This document shows, piece after piece, positions 39,078-49,114 of a DNA stretch of 64,000 nt (position 1 is the first letter of the stretch; each line of letters starts with the position of its first letter). The translations under genes and the position numbers were made by a program. Location of the stretch: NCBI RefSeq assembly GCF_001638985.1, contig NW_017265148.1, positions 699,367 to 763,366 on the forward strand, in the 5' to 3' direction. The notes below the pieces were generated by a model. It made no database searches. It was given only the letters and a program-made list of their open reading frames with translations, and had not been told where the DNA came from. The stretch is from Phycomyces blakesleeanus NRRL 1555(-). Taxonomy: Eukaryota > Mucoromycota > Mucoromycetes > Mucorales > Phycomycetaceae.

Positions 39078-40135
39078 TCAAATAGTGGAATTGGGGGAGG
39101 GGGTATAAAGCTCTATATCCTCTTTTTTTTCGATTAAACCTGTAATATTATCCGAGGTATGAATCGGCGCATTATCCATAACAATGTAGAAATTTCTCAT
39201 TTCAGGAAACTTGTCCATCTCATCGAGTATCTTTGATATAAATCTTGCATAGTCCTCTGTGACATTACCCTTTCTTGAAGGCTTTACTACAGGCTTCTTT
39301 CTTTTTTAACTTTTTTGGGCTTAAGTGGTTCCTTGATTTCAATTGAAATAACATCTTGAGTTGTGATAGCTCCTAAAATAGTGTGTGCAATGGCACGAGT
39401 AGCTGGTGTTTCGACTATTGTTGGTGTACCCTTGACTGAACGAGCATTAGGGCTTCTCATGTTAATATTAAAACCAGCTTCATCAACGGAGACGCAGCTT
39501 TTAAGATAGTTCATATCTGAACTTTCCGCCCATTTCTTAGCCCAAACGTAGCGCTTTTCTATATTTTCGGCGTTATTTCTTGCTACATGGTGCAAAGTAG
39601 TCCTTTTAACAGTCAAATTACACTCATAGAAAATAGAGTTTCCAGCAGAAGTTTCTTTCAAGCTAAAATTCTCAAACTGTCTTGTCAAACTTTCCACTGA
39701 ATCCCGTCTGGTCGCTTGAGGATGCTCGTCGAAAAACTGAATTAAGTGATGCTTGTGCTCCTCTTGGGGTTGCGATGGCTTTCTATCAAACATGTTTGTC
39801 CGTTTTTTATAAATATTTTAGCTGGGATCTTCTTTGAGACGCTTTGCCCACTTTCGAGCAGTACGGGCTTCAACTTGAGCATTTCGACCAGAAGCAACAG
39901 CTTTCCACAGCTTGATTCTGTTAAAATAGTAGAAAACTACTTTCTGTTTGTCAGAGTAAACCTGATATTTTCTACCAGTTGCTGAATCTTCAGCTAACTC
40001 CTCCGAAATTTCTTCCATATGTGTATCAAGTTCTTCCGTAGCTTCAGTGGGAAAACGGCCTTGATGAACTCGATATTGCGATATAGTCATTAAAGAAGTA
40101 ATGTTATAAGGATCAATTTCTTCCTCGTAATCCAT
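39078..40135 (-). pseudogene. Tc1/mariner-type transposase pseudogene
   Basis: Starts at ATG 40135. The N-terminal helix-turn-helix region contains TARKWAKRLKEDP. A single in-frame TAA (39818-39820) interrupts it, and the same frame continues to 39287 with YVWAKKWAESSDMNY and the first catalytic Asp in SVDEAGFNINMRSP. A frameshift in the A-rich run near 39300 moves the frame, which continues with TEDYARFISKILDEMDKFPE and the second Asp in YIVMDNAPIHTSD. The third acidic motif (normally PPYSP-LNPIE) is ruined: TPSPNSTI and a stop at 39078. So there are at least three disabling changes. The family is the DDE Tc1/mariner group common in Mucorales. No TIRs were found at the ends. Confidence 0.88.
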
Positions 40136-40549
40136 TGTCTATCTTCCTAATAAAAGCTGTTATTCATGTAAAGGATATTATAAGTAAAAAACGAATTTAG
40201 CTTATCAGAAAACGAACTTTGGGGGTGGAACCGCTGTATAGTGGCAGTATGGTACAGTGAAAAAAAGGGGGAAATTCATATCGTATAGGTTTTGAGTTAG
40301 TAATATTTAAATTTGGATCAACCTGCAAAATTGTTATATAGAACAAAAAAGCACTGAAAGACGCTTTATTATATGTTAAAAGGGTATTTCTATTGCAATA
40401 TGTATCGATACTATGAATGAAAAATTATTTAGTCAATAGGAAATCATCATTCACCCAAGCGAGCTGAGCTAATTATGTTCTTATCTTTGCTGCCCTAAAT
40501 GAAGTCTGTAATAAAATCAGATATCTGGGTATATCTAGCATCGATAAGT
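40136..40549. other. Intergenic between two relics
   Basis: No gene. Could contain the 5' terminal part of the Tc1-like element. Confidence 0.4.
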
Positions 40550-41042
40550 TCAGGCTCTTTGTATGGTCAACATAGTCTCCAAAAGGCATCCTTGATGGCA
40601 AGGAAGAATCTTCAAATTACGCAAGGTAACTAGAGATGGTAGCTCTTTGATGGATTTTGGAAATTTCAAATGGCCAACTTCAACCATGGTATAAATGCCA
40701 TGATGATCCAATCTTATCAGGAAAAATGAAATGTTGAAACCATGAATTTGGAATGACAATGATTCATTCAACTTGTTGATATCAATCATGTTTTTTGTGA
40801 AAATAGCCAACCGCAGCAAGTCGTGACAAAGACCATATGTGTTGCAATTTCTTTCAACTTTTTTGGCTTCTCCAAATCCTAATGCAGAGTCAAATTCAAG
40901 CTGTGTAACGTTACTAATTATTGCGTCTGGTCGCTTGTCACTACCACTTTCGGATGATGAGGTGTTGGACCATCGGAACTGTACAGGTCTATCAGGGAAC
41001 TTTACGAACAGCCTGGCAGGACAGCCTGTAAACTAAGTTTAG
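40550..41042 (-). pseudogene. Fragment of a multi-copy Mucorales protein family of unknown function
   Basis: The minus strand is open without a stop from about 41042 to 40550: RLFVKFPDRPVQFRWSN, KRPDAIISNVTQLEFDSALG, FGEAK, CHDLLRLAIFTKNMIDINKL, SFQIHGFNISFFLIRLDHHG, IYTMVEVGHLKFPKSIKELP, SLVTLRNLKIL. I recall this text (RPDAIIS, GFGEAK, DLLRLA.FTK, FQIHGF) from many uncharacterised Mucorales proteins. No start codon or upstream part was found, so this is the C-terminal piece of a larger gene, probably dispersed with transposons. Function unknown. Confidence 0.65.
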
Positions 41043-42185
41043 GGGAACGGCATTTCTTAGTGGGGGTAACATTTTGATTCTACCGGATCACAAATCGTGG
41101 CCTTTCTACCAGCATGGAATAATTCTATCTGGATCCTGGGAGTACATAATATTCGTATAAATCAGTAAAGGTACATACGTTCACTATATTTATCCAAAGA
41201 AAAAGAAAACGATTAATACATATACATATACATATATAATCCGAATCGGAAAAGAAACATTTTGTCTTTTAAAGATGGCAAGGTAAAAGTAGAAAAGCGG
41301 TGAGAAATAGTAGTCTATGATCTTTCAAGGTTAGAGACGAACATTCCCGGTCGTCCTGGCGAGTGAAATTTAGTAGTTTAAGAGCCTTTGATTGGAAATG
41401 AACAATCCTATTCATGGTCTTTTCTACGTTTCTGGGCTTCTGTGTAATTAGTAAGCCATTTAGTGGTTAAACTTTCAGATACTAGGGATTCTTTAATCAC
41501 TTTGGGATTGGAATATTCCATTGGGTTACCAGTAATGTTTGTTTATATTTTATATTGAGCATTAAGAAAAGGGAATCAGTTATGATAATAAAACCCAATC
41601 ATTCACCAACTTTTACTTGATTATATTTTTACATACTTGAATAGCATAAATTGAAAGATCAATAATACTAATTGTTTGGTTAAAAACAGGCTGATCTTTA
41701 TTTGTGAGCAGTGGACTAGATAAAACATGGGTTCTTTAGATAAAAGCTAAAAGGTTAAGTAAAGAGGTAAGTGGAAGAGGTCCATAATAAATTTCTATAG
41801 ACTAATTTCTCTTGTCGTAGATGGAAACAAGAGGTTTGAAACCAGGTAGATAAAACCAACTTAGGGAATCTGAAATACTCGCACATTGAATAACTGAAAC
41901 ATGTAATATTGTCCCTTCATTTCACCTTGTCAACTTGTTCTTAATCTACAAATCCTGGTATTATCGCCATGTGTTGGTCTTGGGCCTGTATGATGATTGA
42001 CTCTGCGATACTTTGGTAGCGATCTGTGATAACAGCAACATATTAGTAATCGGTCTTACTTTATTCCTAATAAAATTACGTTTTACAAAACGCCCTTTTT
42101 GTTTAATTAAAAAAATTGAATTCTCTTTTTTGCCTTCCACCTAACTCCCTTTTTGCCTTGATTTAACTTGCTCTGTAAAATTAAC
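41043..42185. other. Intergenic in the mobile-element-rich block
   Basis: No gene recognised; a (CATATA)n tract near 41220. Text is less AT-simple than other intergenic regions, so old decayed elements are possible. Confidence 0.4.
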
Positions 42186-42440
42186 ACGGATAGCTACAAA
42201 ATTACGGCTGAAAATGTGGGTGTTTCAGACTTCTTCTATGAAACACCACTATCGGTGTGACGCATCGATCTGTATAAAGAATGGCAAAGAAACAAAGATC
42301 CAATAACTAAATTTAACACTATTCGTAATGAACTATTTACTGAACTCAATGTAATACTCGGTAATCCGAGCGTTGGCAAAGCAGTTAAAAAAATGGAACC
42401 ATCATTCACGAAACAAAGATACTTGCGCGAATTCATTTAA
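42186..42440 (+). pseudogene. Unidentified decayed coding fragment
   Basis: The plus strand reads SYKITAENVGVSDFFYETPL, one TGA (42258-42260), then RIDLYKEWQRNKDPITKFNT, ELFTELNVILGNPSVGKAVK and a stop after LREF. About 80 codons with one stop and a non-simple, helical composition. I do not recognise it; it lies among transposon relics. Confidence 0.45.
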
Positions 42441-42627
42441 CAAATAGACCACTTTAGCTAAAACCAGCTCGCTTATAGGCTAGAAAAGGCAAGTCCCACA
42501 TGAAGGAAGCTCAGAGCACAGTAAACAATCTAGTCCCTGGATCAACAATGAATTACCGTCAGATTCTCTAATAATGTCACCAACTACAAAAGCAAGACTA
42601 GTTCTGTACAAAGAAGTAAAGCCATCT

Positions 42628-43545
42628 TCAAAGTTTATTTTTAATCCTTGACTCTCCAAAACAAGAAAGTCTTGAAGTACTGGATATAGATAGCTGAAGA
42701 TATGTTTTGGCTTTTTTTGGTCCAGGGATAATTGAAATAATGAAGATGTTTTCTCGCTTAAATATTTCTGTTGGTGTAAGGTCTAGAATTGTGACCATAA
42801 TAATTGACATAGATATTCCACCTGTTTTGAATGGATTAGACCCTCCAATATGCAGAGCAAGGCTGGGCTCTTTCATTCCTCTAACTCCACCAAAAACGCT
42901 TTCATTGAAGACATTTTTATAGACTGGCTCTTTGATTGACAAGGAATCCTCAATAATAGGTTTTTTGAAGCATTGTTAGCTTGAAGCATGCTTTTGAGCT
43001 CGATGCTTGATTGTTCTGTATCGTTTAACGTTCCAGACAGCTTTCTATTAGTAACAAACTCAAAAGATAATGGACTTTCAATGGTGTTTTTAAAGTTTCC
43101 TAAGCGACTAAACAAGGATAAAAAAACATCTCTTTCTTCCACACTCTCTTTACGAGTTTCAACATTGTCGGATGATACATTTGAATTTTCTGTATCCATA
43201 TTATTATTTTCTGCATTTACAGCAGGTGATTTCTCCCATTCTTTGAAATCTGCAGGATCGCAATTGGTTTCTACCGAGAGATTGCCTACATCATTAGATT
43301 GATTGGAACACATGTAAACCTGTTCAACACTGGAGGTTGTTTCTGCTCTAGTGCACTTTAGAGATAACACTGAAGAAAAAGTATTGATCAGATTTCACTC
43401 TTTGTTTCTTTCGGTCACTTTTACTTGGCATATAGGGCAAAATCGAACCATTATGGTAAGTTTTTATTAAAAGAGATAAATGAAATGAATCTATGGTTGA
43501 CTGATATTTTCTTAAGAACAATTCTCGATCTACTTTCAGTATCAC
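42628..43545 (-). pseudogene. CACTA/Tnp2-like transposase relic
   Basis: Three overlapping minus-strand frames (43545-43348, 43370-42873, 42942-42628) follow each other. The first contains PSKSDRKKQR; the second is a Ser/Asn/Glu-rich spacer; the third has SLALHIGGSNPFKTGGISMS, MVTILDLTP and IFIISIIPGPKKAKTYLQLS. The order (G.NPFK...S, then P..R..EN..ll.IIPGPK.P) is that of the Tnp2 (En/Spm, CACTA; fungal 'Plavaka'-type) transposase family as I know it. Frameshifts at about 43360 and 42920 and the missing C-terminal catalytic part mark it as dead. Confidence 0.6.
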
Positions 43546-43631
43546 TTGAGAGTATTTTAATTTATTTTTTGCAATCTGAACTACATTTTATTGATCTCTT
43601 TACTTATCTTTTTTTTTATAGTTTAGATAAA

Positions 43632-44387
43632 ATGCCCCCCCCCCCCCCCCCCCTAAAAGAAATGCTCCCGTCGTTGAAGATACAAATAACGAACCCAAAT
43701 GGTTCAAAAAATTTAAAGAAAATCACTTCACCAAAATGGAAGAGGCAGTGGAAGAAATTAAACATTAAAATCAACAAGTATATGAAGAGTTGCTTTTTGG
43801 AACAGGGAAAGAGGACGATAGATATTGTGATACCAAACGTGGATTTGAAGAGTTACGTGCAATGATACCACGACCAGCAGTAGGAATCAACAGTCGTGCG
43901 GCAAACGGTGGTCAAGACTTAATACCACCACCAAAAAACAGTTCTGAGAAAGAGAAGTCACATGAAGACTTCATTATGAACAATGTGGCAGAAATCACCG
44001 AGGGTAGAGCCAACGAGCTGTTGGATATTTTGAAGAAAAACTCTTTGAAAGCATGCCAACCTTTTGCTTTGAAAGATGACTCCAATGGCAAGTCCAACGG
44101 TGAGAAGGAGTGGAAGGACTTGAGTGGAGAAGACCGTGTGTATCTGGTAATGCCAACCCTGGAAAAATCGGTGGAAGAAGCTGGGGAACTGGAGGCTCTT
44201 AATCTTTCTCGTGGTCTTTGGGTTGTGGAGCTTCTGGTTCAGCCCAAGTGGTCAAATATGTTACGCAATAGAAGAAGAAATAAGTAAGTAAAACATTTTA
44301 TGTAGATACCAGTAAATGACTAATAATAATATTATTAGGTTTGCTCGTTTGGGTAAGGACACCGAAGAGAATAGTAGTAGTTCATAG
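43632..44387 (+). pseudogene. Broken two-exon gene of unknown family behind a C19 tract
   Basis: An ATG at 43632 is followed by 19 C (43635-43653), then the frame PKRNAPVVEDTNNEPKWFKK, KMEEAVEEIKH, a TAA at 43766-43768, and the same frame on to 44283 (NQQVYEELLFGTGKEDD, NVAEITEGRANELLDILKKN, RGLWVVELLVQPKWSNMLRN). It splices to 44339-44387 (FARLGKDTEENSSSS). The ATG is out of frame with the body by one base of the C-run. Helical, acidic and Lys-rich; no known domain recognised. Could be a transposon-borne gag-like or Mucorales-specific gene. Confidence 0.55.
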
Positions 44388-45490
44388 ATAGCTATATATA
44401 TACTTTATAATAAATATATATTTAAAATATAAAATATATTTTTTGACAACATCGATTCTACGTTGTTTTATGTCTTTTTCAATGGCGACATGAATTATTA
44501 TGGGTCTTTTCAGTAGTGAAATTAGACAATTTTTTTCTTTTCTTTTTTTTTACAAAAAAAGTGGGCGGACTTTTCAAAAAGTCGGTAAATTGAGAATGGA
44601 AGCACAGTAGTACTGAGTGTACCCTAGACAATGGTCCGGCATCAGCCACATTTGTTGAAAATTCTACTGTTTTGGAAATAGCCGTTCAGGAACTGGAATG
44701 GACAATGAAAAGGTATTCTTACTGGTGTAGTACTCCCGGATTAAAACAAGAAAAAACACGTTTTTTTCTTCTTCTTTTTTTGGTTTTCTTATTGACAGTT
44801 CTTTTTTGCATTACTATCTAATATACCCAAAAATGTCGACTTCCGTTTCATCCTTTAATTTATATGTATATTCTTTTTTTTTGTAGCTCTGGTAGGTTAA
44901 CGTCATCCTTTCTAAATCTATGCGCATATATTCAATGGCGGTAAGCATATCTTAGAGCTTCATTTAAATTAATACATTTTTTTCGAATTATAAATTATGC
45001 ATGTCCTAAAATTCCTGATACGGAGAAACCGGAAAGATTGTCGTTTTTTTTTTCAAAATATGATGGTGCTTTTTCTGCTTCAGATGGAGCATTCATTTTG
45101 TCGATATGGCGGCAGCACAAGCACTGAATTGTCGCTGACTTGACATTAAGCTGTCATATGCAATTTTTTTTGACATGCCATGCTGTATTATTATTTTACA
45201 GTCAAAGAAAATGAGACCAGAATAGGACAAAATGAAAACGAGTCAGGCTTGCAAAAATGACACTGGCACAAGGAAATGAGGCTGTCGCAAAAATAAGCAT
45301 CTTCATAAGCATCCATTGACAGTTTGGCTGCAATGTATTCACACGTCTGCAGAAACTCTTATACTATATCCCACGGCAGAACACATGAATATTCAAAGTT
45401 CATCGCATACAGGAGAAATTTGTACATCATTTTTTTTTATTAACAATGCTATCCACTTTGATTCGCTGCTCCATGAGAAAAATTGTTTAT
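44388..45490. other. Intergenic, no gene recognised
   Basis: A short plus-strand frame near 44625-44720 (LDNGPASATFVENSTVLEIA) looks coding-like but is isolated. The rest is AT-rich with T-runs. Confidence 0.4.
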
Positions 45491-46153
45491 TCATATGGTG
45501 AAGATTTGACAAATGGTGCGCGTCACTTCGGCATTTGCAGTGATGAGAGAGGGCAATGATGTCGATGGTTGAGCTGTTATTGAACAGCCTGAGAATCTCA
45601 TCCATAGTATTCCAAACTTTGCCGTTTGTCTTGCATTTTTTTGTTGATCATTAACACAATGTCGGCTAAGGATAGCGTTTTCACCTTGTTCCCAAACAGA
45701 TGCCGCGACTGCTCGAAACAACTGGGATGCTATTTTTGCATCTGAATCCTTGTTCGTACCAGTGTTGTGGTCGGCAAGTGTCCAGATCGTAACAGGCCGC
45801 AAGCACGGATCGTTTGCGAAAATGGAACATGATCGAGAAAGAAGATAGGTGGTGGTTCTGTGGAAGTTGGACCGCACTGGCCGTAATTGCGCGTACTCGT
45901 CAAATGGATATAATCCGCGGATGGGCAGATCGTTGAATCCTCATTGTCGCAGGTCGCCATACCATTCAATAAATGATCGTCGGATAAAGATGATGGTATC
46001 TTTGCTGACACTGAACCCATTTGTGCTGGATGGACCGACAGCTGGGGACTGATTTTTGTCAATTTGGATGGATGATGTAATGAGGACATTCATGGTTTTC
46101 GTGCCAAGTTCAAGTTTGTGGTTGTTATATTTTTCGACAATGAACAGCTCCAC
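45491..46153 (-). pseudogene. Unidentified coding relic, about 220 codons with one stop
   Basis: The frame is the same from 46153 to 45491, broken by one TGA near 45938 (after WYGDLRQ). The text is information-rich: YNNHKLELGTKTMNVLITSS, PIRGLYPFDEYAQLRPVRSN, TIWTLADHNTGTNKDSDAKI, SQLFRAVAASVWEQGENAIL. I do not recognise a family. Base composition is more GC-rich than the flanks. It probably belongs to an inserted element, together with the CT-rich block at 46272-46720. Confidence 0.5.
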
Positions 46154-46271
46154 ATTTGGGTATTTCGTAGTTGTGAGCTAAGGTTGTGTTTAAGGATTGA
46201 TAGCGCTTGATACGGCTCTTTCGCACATATCTCACTTTGGTCGGGGAAGATAGTGCGAAGATTTAGCCAAT

Positions 46272-46720
46272 ATGTAACGGCCCCCCTCTATGTCCCCGCC
46301 TATCCTCTTGGTCTCTCTTTAAACCCACCCTCTCGATCATTTCCTACACGCAAGCTCCCTCTCTCCCTCTCATTGTCATGGTGCGGGCCATGGTAATGAG
46401 AATGCAATAACGCCTTTTCTCCCATTTACACTCATTGTCTTTGCGAGGTGCATGAGAATGAGTGAATCCTTTCCTCCGGTCTAGCTCAGAACTTCTCCAT
46501 CATTCTCGGTCAATCTCTACGCTATCTCTCCTCGTTTTCGCCGCACTCCAGCATGTTCTCCCATCTGTCTCCCCATTGTTTCCTGTTTGACTTTAGGTCT
46601 TTCCCCCCCCCTGGTTGAGCAAAGAAGCCTTCAGATCTGTCCTATCCCTTTGCGAAGACGTGGCTACGGGATGTGCTTTCTTGGGCTCTTCCCATCTCTC
46701 ACTTTAGAAAATTCAAAACT
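46272..46720. repeat. LTR-like, CT-rich block with two hairpins
   Basis: Begins TGTAACGGCC, a typical style for Ty3/gypsy LTR starts, and is markedly C/T-rich and non-AT compared with all surrounding DNA. Contains CTCATTGTCATGG...CCATGGTAATGAG and CACTCATT...AATGAGTG hairpins. No matching CA-end or second LTR was found, so a truncated solo LTR is the best guess. It abuts the Tc1-like relic at 46722. Confidence 0.4.
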
Positions 46721-46721
46721 C

Positions 46722-47315
46722 TCAAAAAGCATCATATAACAAATAAAATCCAAAACAAAAGCCGTGGCGTCCTCTTTTGCTTCGCACCAATAGAGGCTCA
46801 CCAAAACTCTTGAGCACAAAGCTCCCTACAAACAAACAAAAAAGAAAGACACAGTTTCTCGTAAAATCCAAGTCTGTTTTTTCCCATTTACGAACCCAAT
46901 CCAAGCGCTCTTGAACCTTTTCTTCACTATTCCGGTCTATGGGTTGAAGCCGAGCTTTCTTAAGAGATAAATTGCAATGTTGTTTTACAAAATCTAACAA
47001 GGTAGTCTTAGATACTTTTAATTCGGTAAACATTTGCTTTAACTTCTTCATTACTTCGTCTAGGACGATGGAAGGATTCTCATCGATGCACTCGAGAATA
47101 GCGCTTTTGTGTTCGTCATGGAGAATACGTGGACGGAAAGTCTTTCTCCATTTCTCAAAGATGCTGTCAGGATCTTTCTCGTATTGCGCAGCCCATTTTT
47201 GTGCTGTACGAACATGAATCCCAAGTTGTTTTGTAGCAGCGGCTACACTCAAATACCTCTCAAACAACAGTTTGAAGAACAATCTTGGCAACAGGACATA
47301 TGATTTGTCAGCCAA
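46722..47315 (-). pseudogene. Tc1/mariner-type transposase, N-terminal half only
   Basis: Open from ATG 47315. Helix-turn-helix with LSVAAATKQLGIHVRTAQKW, then PSIVLDEVMKKLKQMFTELK, TLLDFVKQHC, LSLKKARLQPIDRNSEEKVQ, WVRKWEKTDLDFTRNCVF. At the point where the first catalytic motif (DE-G/S-F) is expected, the sequence becomes FCLFVGSFVLKSF, so the catalytic Asp is lost, and the frame ends without the DDE domain. Different subfamily from the 39-40 kb relic (low identity, no shared motif beyond the fold). Confidence 0.8.
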
Positions 47316-47319
47316 GATG

Positions 47320-47455
47320 AATTTATATTTCGTACAACACGAATTTTGTTCCTGTCATCACGTGAATTGATTTTTCTTCAGGGCGAATTCATTTTCCGTA
47401 CAACCTGAATTCGTTTTCGTCATTGGGTGAATTTTCTTTCCGGAAAGAGTGTATG
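47320..47455. repeat. Diverged direct repeats upstream of the second Tc1-like relic
   Basis: Two units of about 55-75 bp: TTTCGTACAACACGAATTTTG... at about 47320 and TTCCGTACAACCTGAATTCG... at about 47397, each followed by GTCAT..GTGAATT. The position just outside the transposase start is where IR/DR-type Tc1 elements keep their transposase-binding repeats. The opposite end was not found. Confidence 0.5.
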
Positions 47456-47651
47456 TAAAATATAAAATGGGTAATTTTGTCTTGATGTTAAATACTAAAA
47501 GAGGTGAAATTATCTTTATGGTATTATCCGCAATTATCTAATTATATTTATATTTATATTATATTATATTATATTATATTATATTATATTATATACTCAA
47601 AGAAAGACCGGCAACTTGTTTGAATATCTATTTTATTTTTATTTTTGTAGA

Positions 47652-48469
47652 TCAGAATCGAGCGGATCGGCTGTCGTTTGCAAGACTGATCAGACTGGCT
47701 GAAGATCCCAGGATATCAAATGCACAGGGTTGTCCACTCATCAAGAATTGATGGTTTGCCAGTGCACTCCAGACAGTTACAAGCTCACTGGATATTTAAC
47801 AGAAATGTTGGAAATCATATTGACAATAGGCAATAGACAATAGGCAATAGATAATGAATAATGGTCCAATTATCATTATTAAAAAATAAAGACATATTGG
47901 AATGATGTAACTTGTGAGTTTCTTTCTTTATAAAGAAAATAATCACATATTCACTTTTTATACATTCACAAATGTACATACTTTATTTATTTATTTATTC
48001 ATTTTAATATAATTATAAAAATCATACATTTTATTATCTTGCCTCGTCTAATTTACTGTATTCTAGCTTATCTTATTTGATATTTATTTATATCACTTGT
48101 ATATTTAGGTTTGTAGATATTTGTACTTGCCTTTGTTCTATTTTGATGATACCTTCAAGAGAGGTCTCATCCCAATCAAGCACTGTCACAATAGAAGCCG
48201 TACCAACAATACCAAAGCTGGCCTGAAGTGCTTGGTGGATCGTCATTCTCAACGAAAGTTCAGTCATTTCAACATTAATGTTACTTTCTGACCATCTATA
48301 GATTATTAATTATTATAAATGAATTATATGCATCCAATCGTTGTTATTCAGCTTATCATTTGATTCCAATTTTGAAGAAATAAAGAAAGAAAACTTGCAA
48401 TTTGATTGAAAGATATTGCCATTGTTTGAGATGGATTCTCTTTGTTGATTGAGCGATTGTCTTTTTCAT
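47652..48469 (-). CDS. Rpp14/Pop5-like RNase P/MRP protein subunit (123 aa, 3 exons)
   Basis: Exons 48469-48399, 48295-48131 and 47787-47652 join in frame (372 nt). The product reads RIHLKQWQYLSIKL, ELSLRMTIHQALQASFGIVG, VLDWDETSLEGIIKIEQSEL, VTVWSALANHQFLMSGQPC, AFDILGSSASL. This matches the Rpp14/Pop5 fold family: helix before FG.VG, the (I/V)L..(D/E)...L..I..I strand, then V..WSAL, C.F.V. Length equals human Rpp14 (about 124 aa). By family it is a protein subunit of RNase P and/or RNase MRP in tRNA and rRNA processing. Both introns appear to have GC donors (TT|GCAAGT at 48398, AG|GCAAGT at 48130), which is why simple ORF finding misses it. Confidence 0.75.
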
Positions 48470-49114
48470 TTAATTATAAAGGTCTTGTGTATAATTTAGG
48501 TATATCTTTATACAGGAAATGTAAAACTTTGTGATTTATACAAGGGTTGGTGGCTTGTATGATAAATTTATGATTCCGATGCAGCCAAAAGAAAAGAATT
48601 TATTTAAACTTGAAATAAGATATATCTTTTAATTAAATGATAAATGATATAAAATGTAGCCCTAAAGAAGATCATTTTTTGTTTTGTTTTTTTTTTAACC
48701 AAGCCTGACTGATAGACTAGATTGAATGGTTTGACTTACTAGACGAGTTGGCACACTTTAACAAAGCAAAATGATAGAGACTTATACAAGTGTGGAAAGA
48801 ATGAATAGAAGATGTAGAAGAGTCTTGGACGTGACTGTGTGGAGAAATAAAAATCGAATGACACAATACAGACGTATAGATTACTAGCATGAATTTAATA
48901 ATTTTAATTAAAATGAAATTAAAAGAATAAAATAAAATAAATTTATTTATTCATTTCGACTTTCTTTTCCATTTTCTATATACACACACACAATACCTCT
49001 CTTCCTTCTTTCTTATTCAAGAATATATCTATATACGACAGACAAAAATAAAATCCATAATAATTGTAATGTCATCATCATTTAGCGGGTAAAGAAGTAC
49101 AAAAGAAAATATTC
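48470..49114. other. Divergent promoter region between Rpp14-like and USP-like genes
   Basis: No gene. AT-rich, with the poly(T) run near 48687 and CT-rich text shortly before 49115. A short upstream ATG at 49070 (TCATCATCATTT) is followed by GTAAAG but does not splice in frame to the USP start. Confidence 0.45.

Noticed and set aside
49070..49095. Possible first exon ATGTCATCATCATTT for the USP-like gene
   Set aside because: Its GTAAAG donor leaves the wrong phase for every acceptor before 49115.
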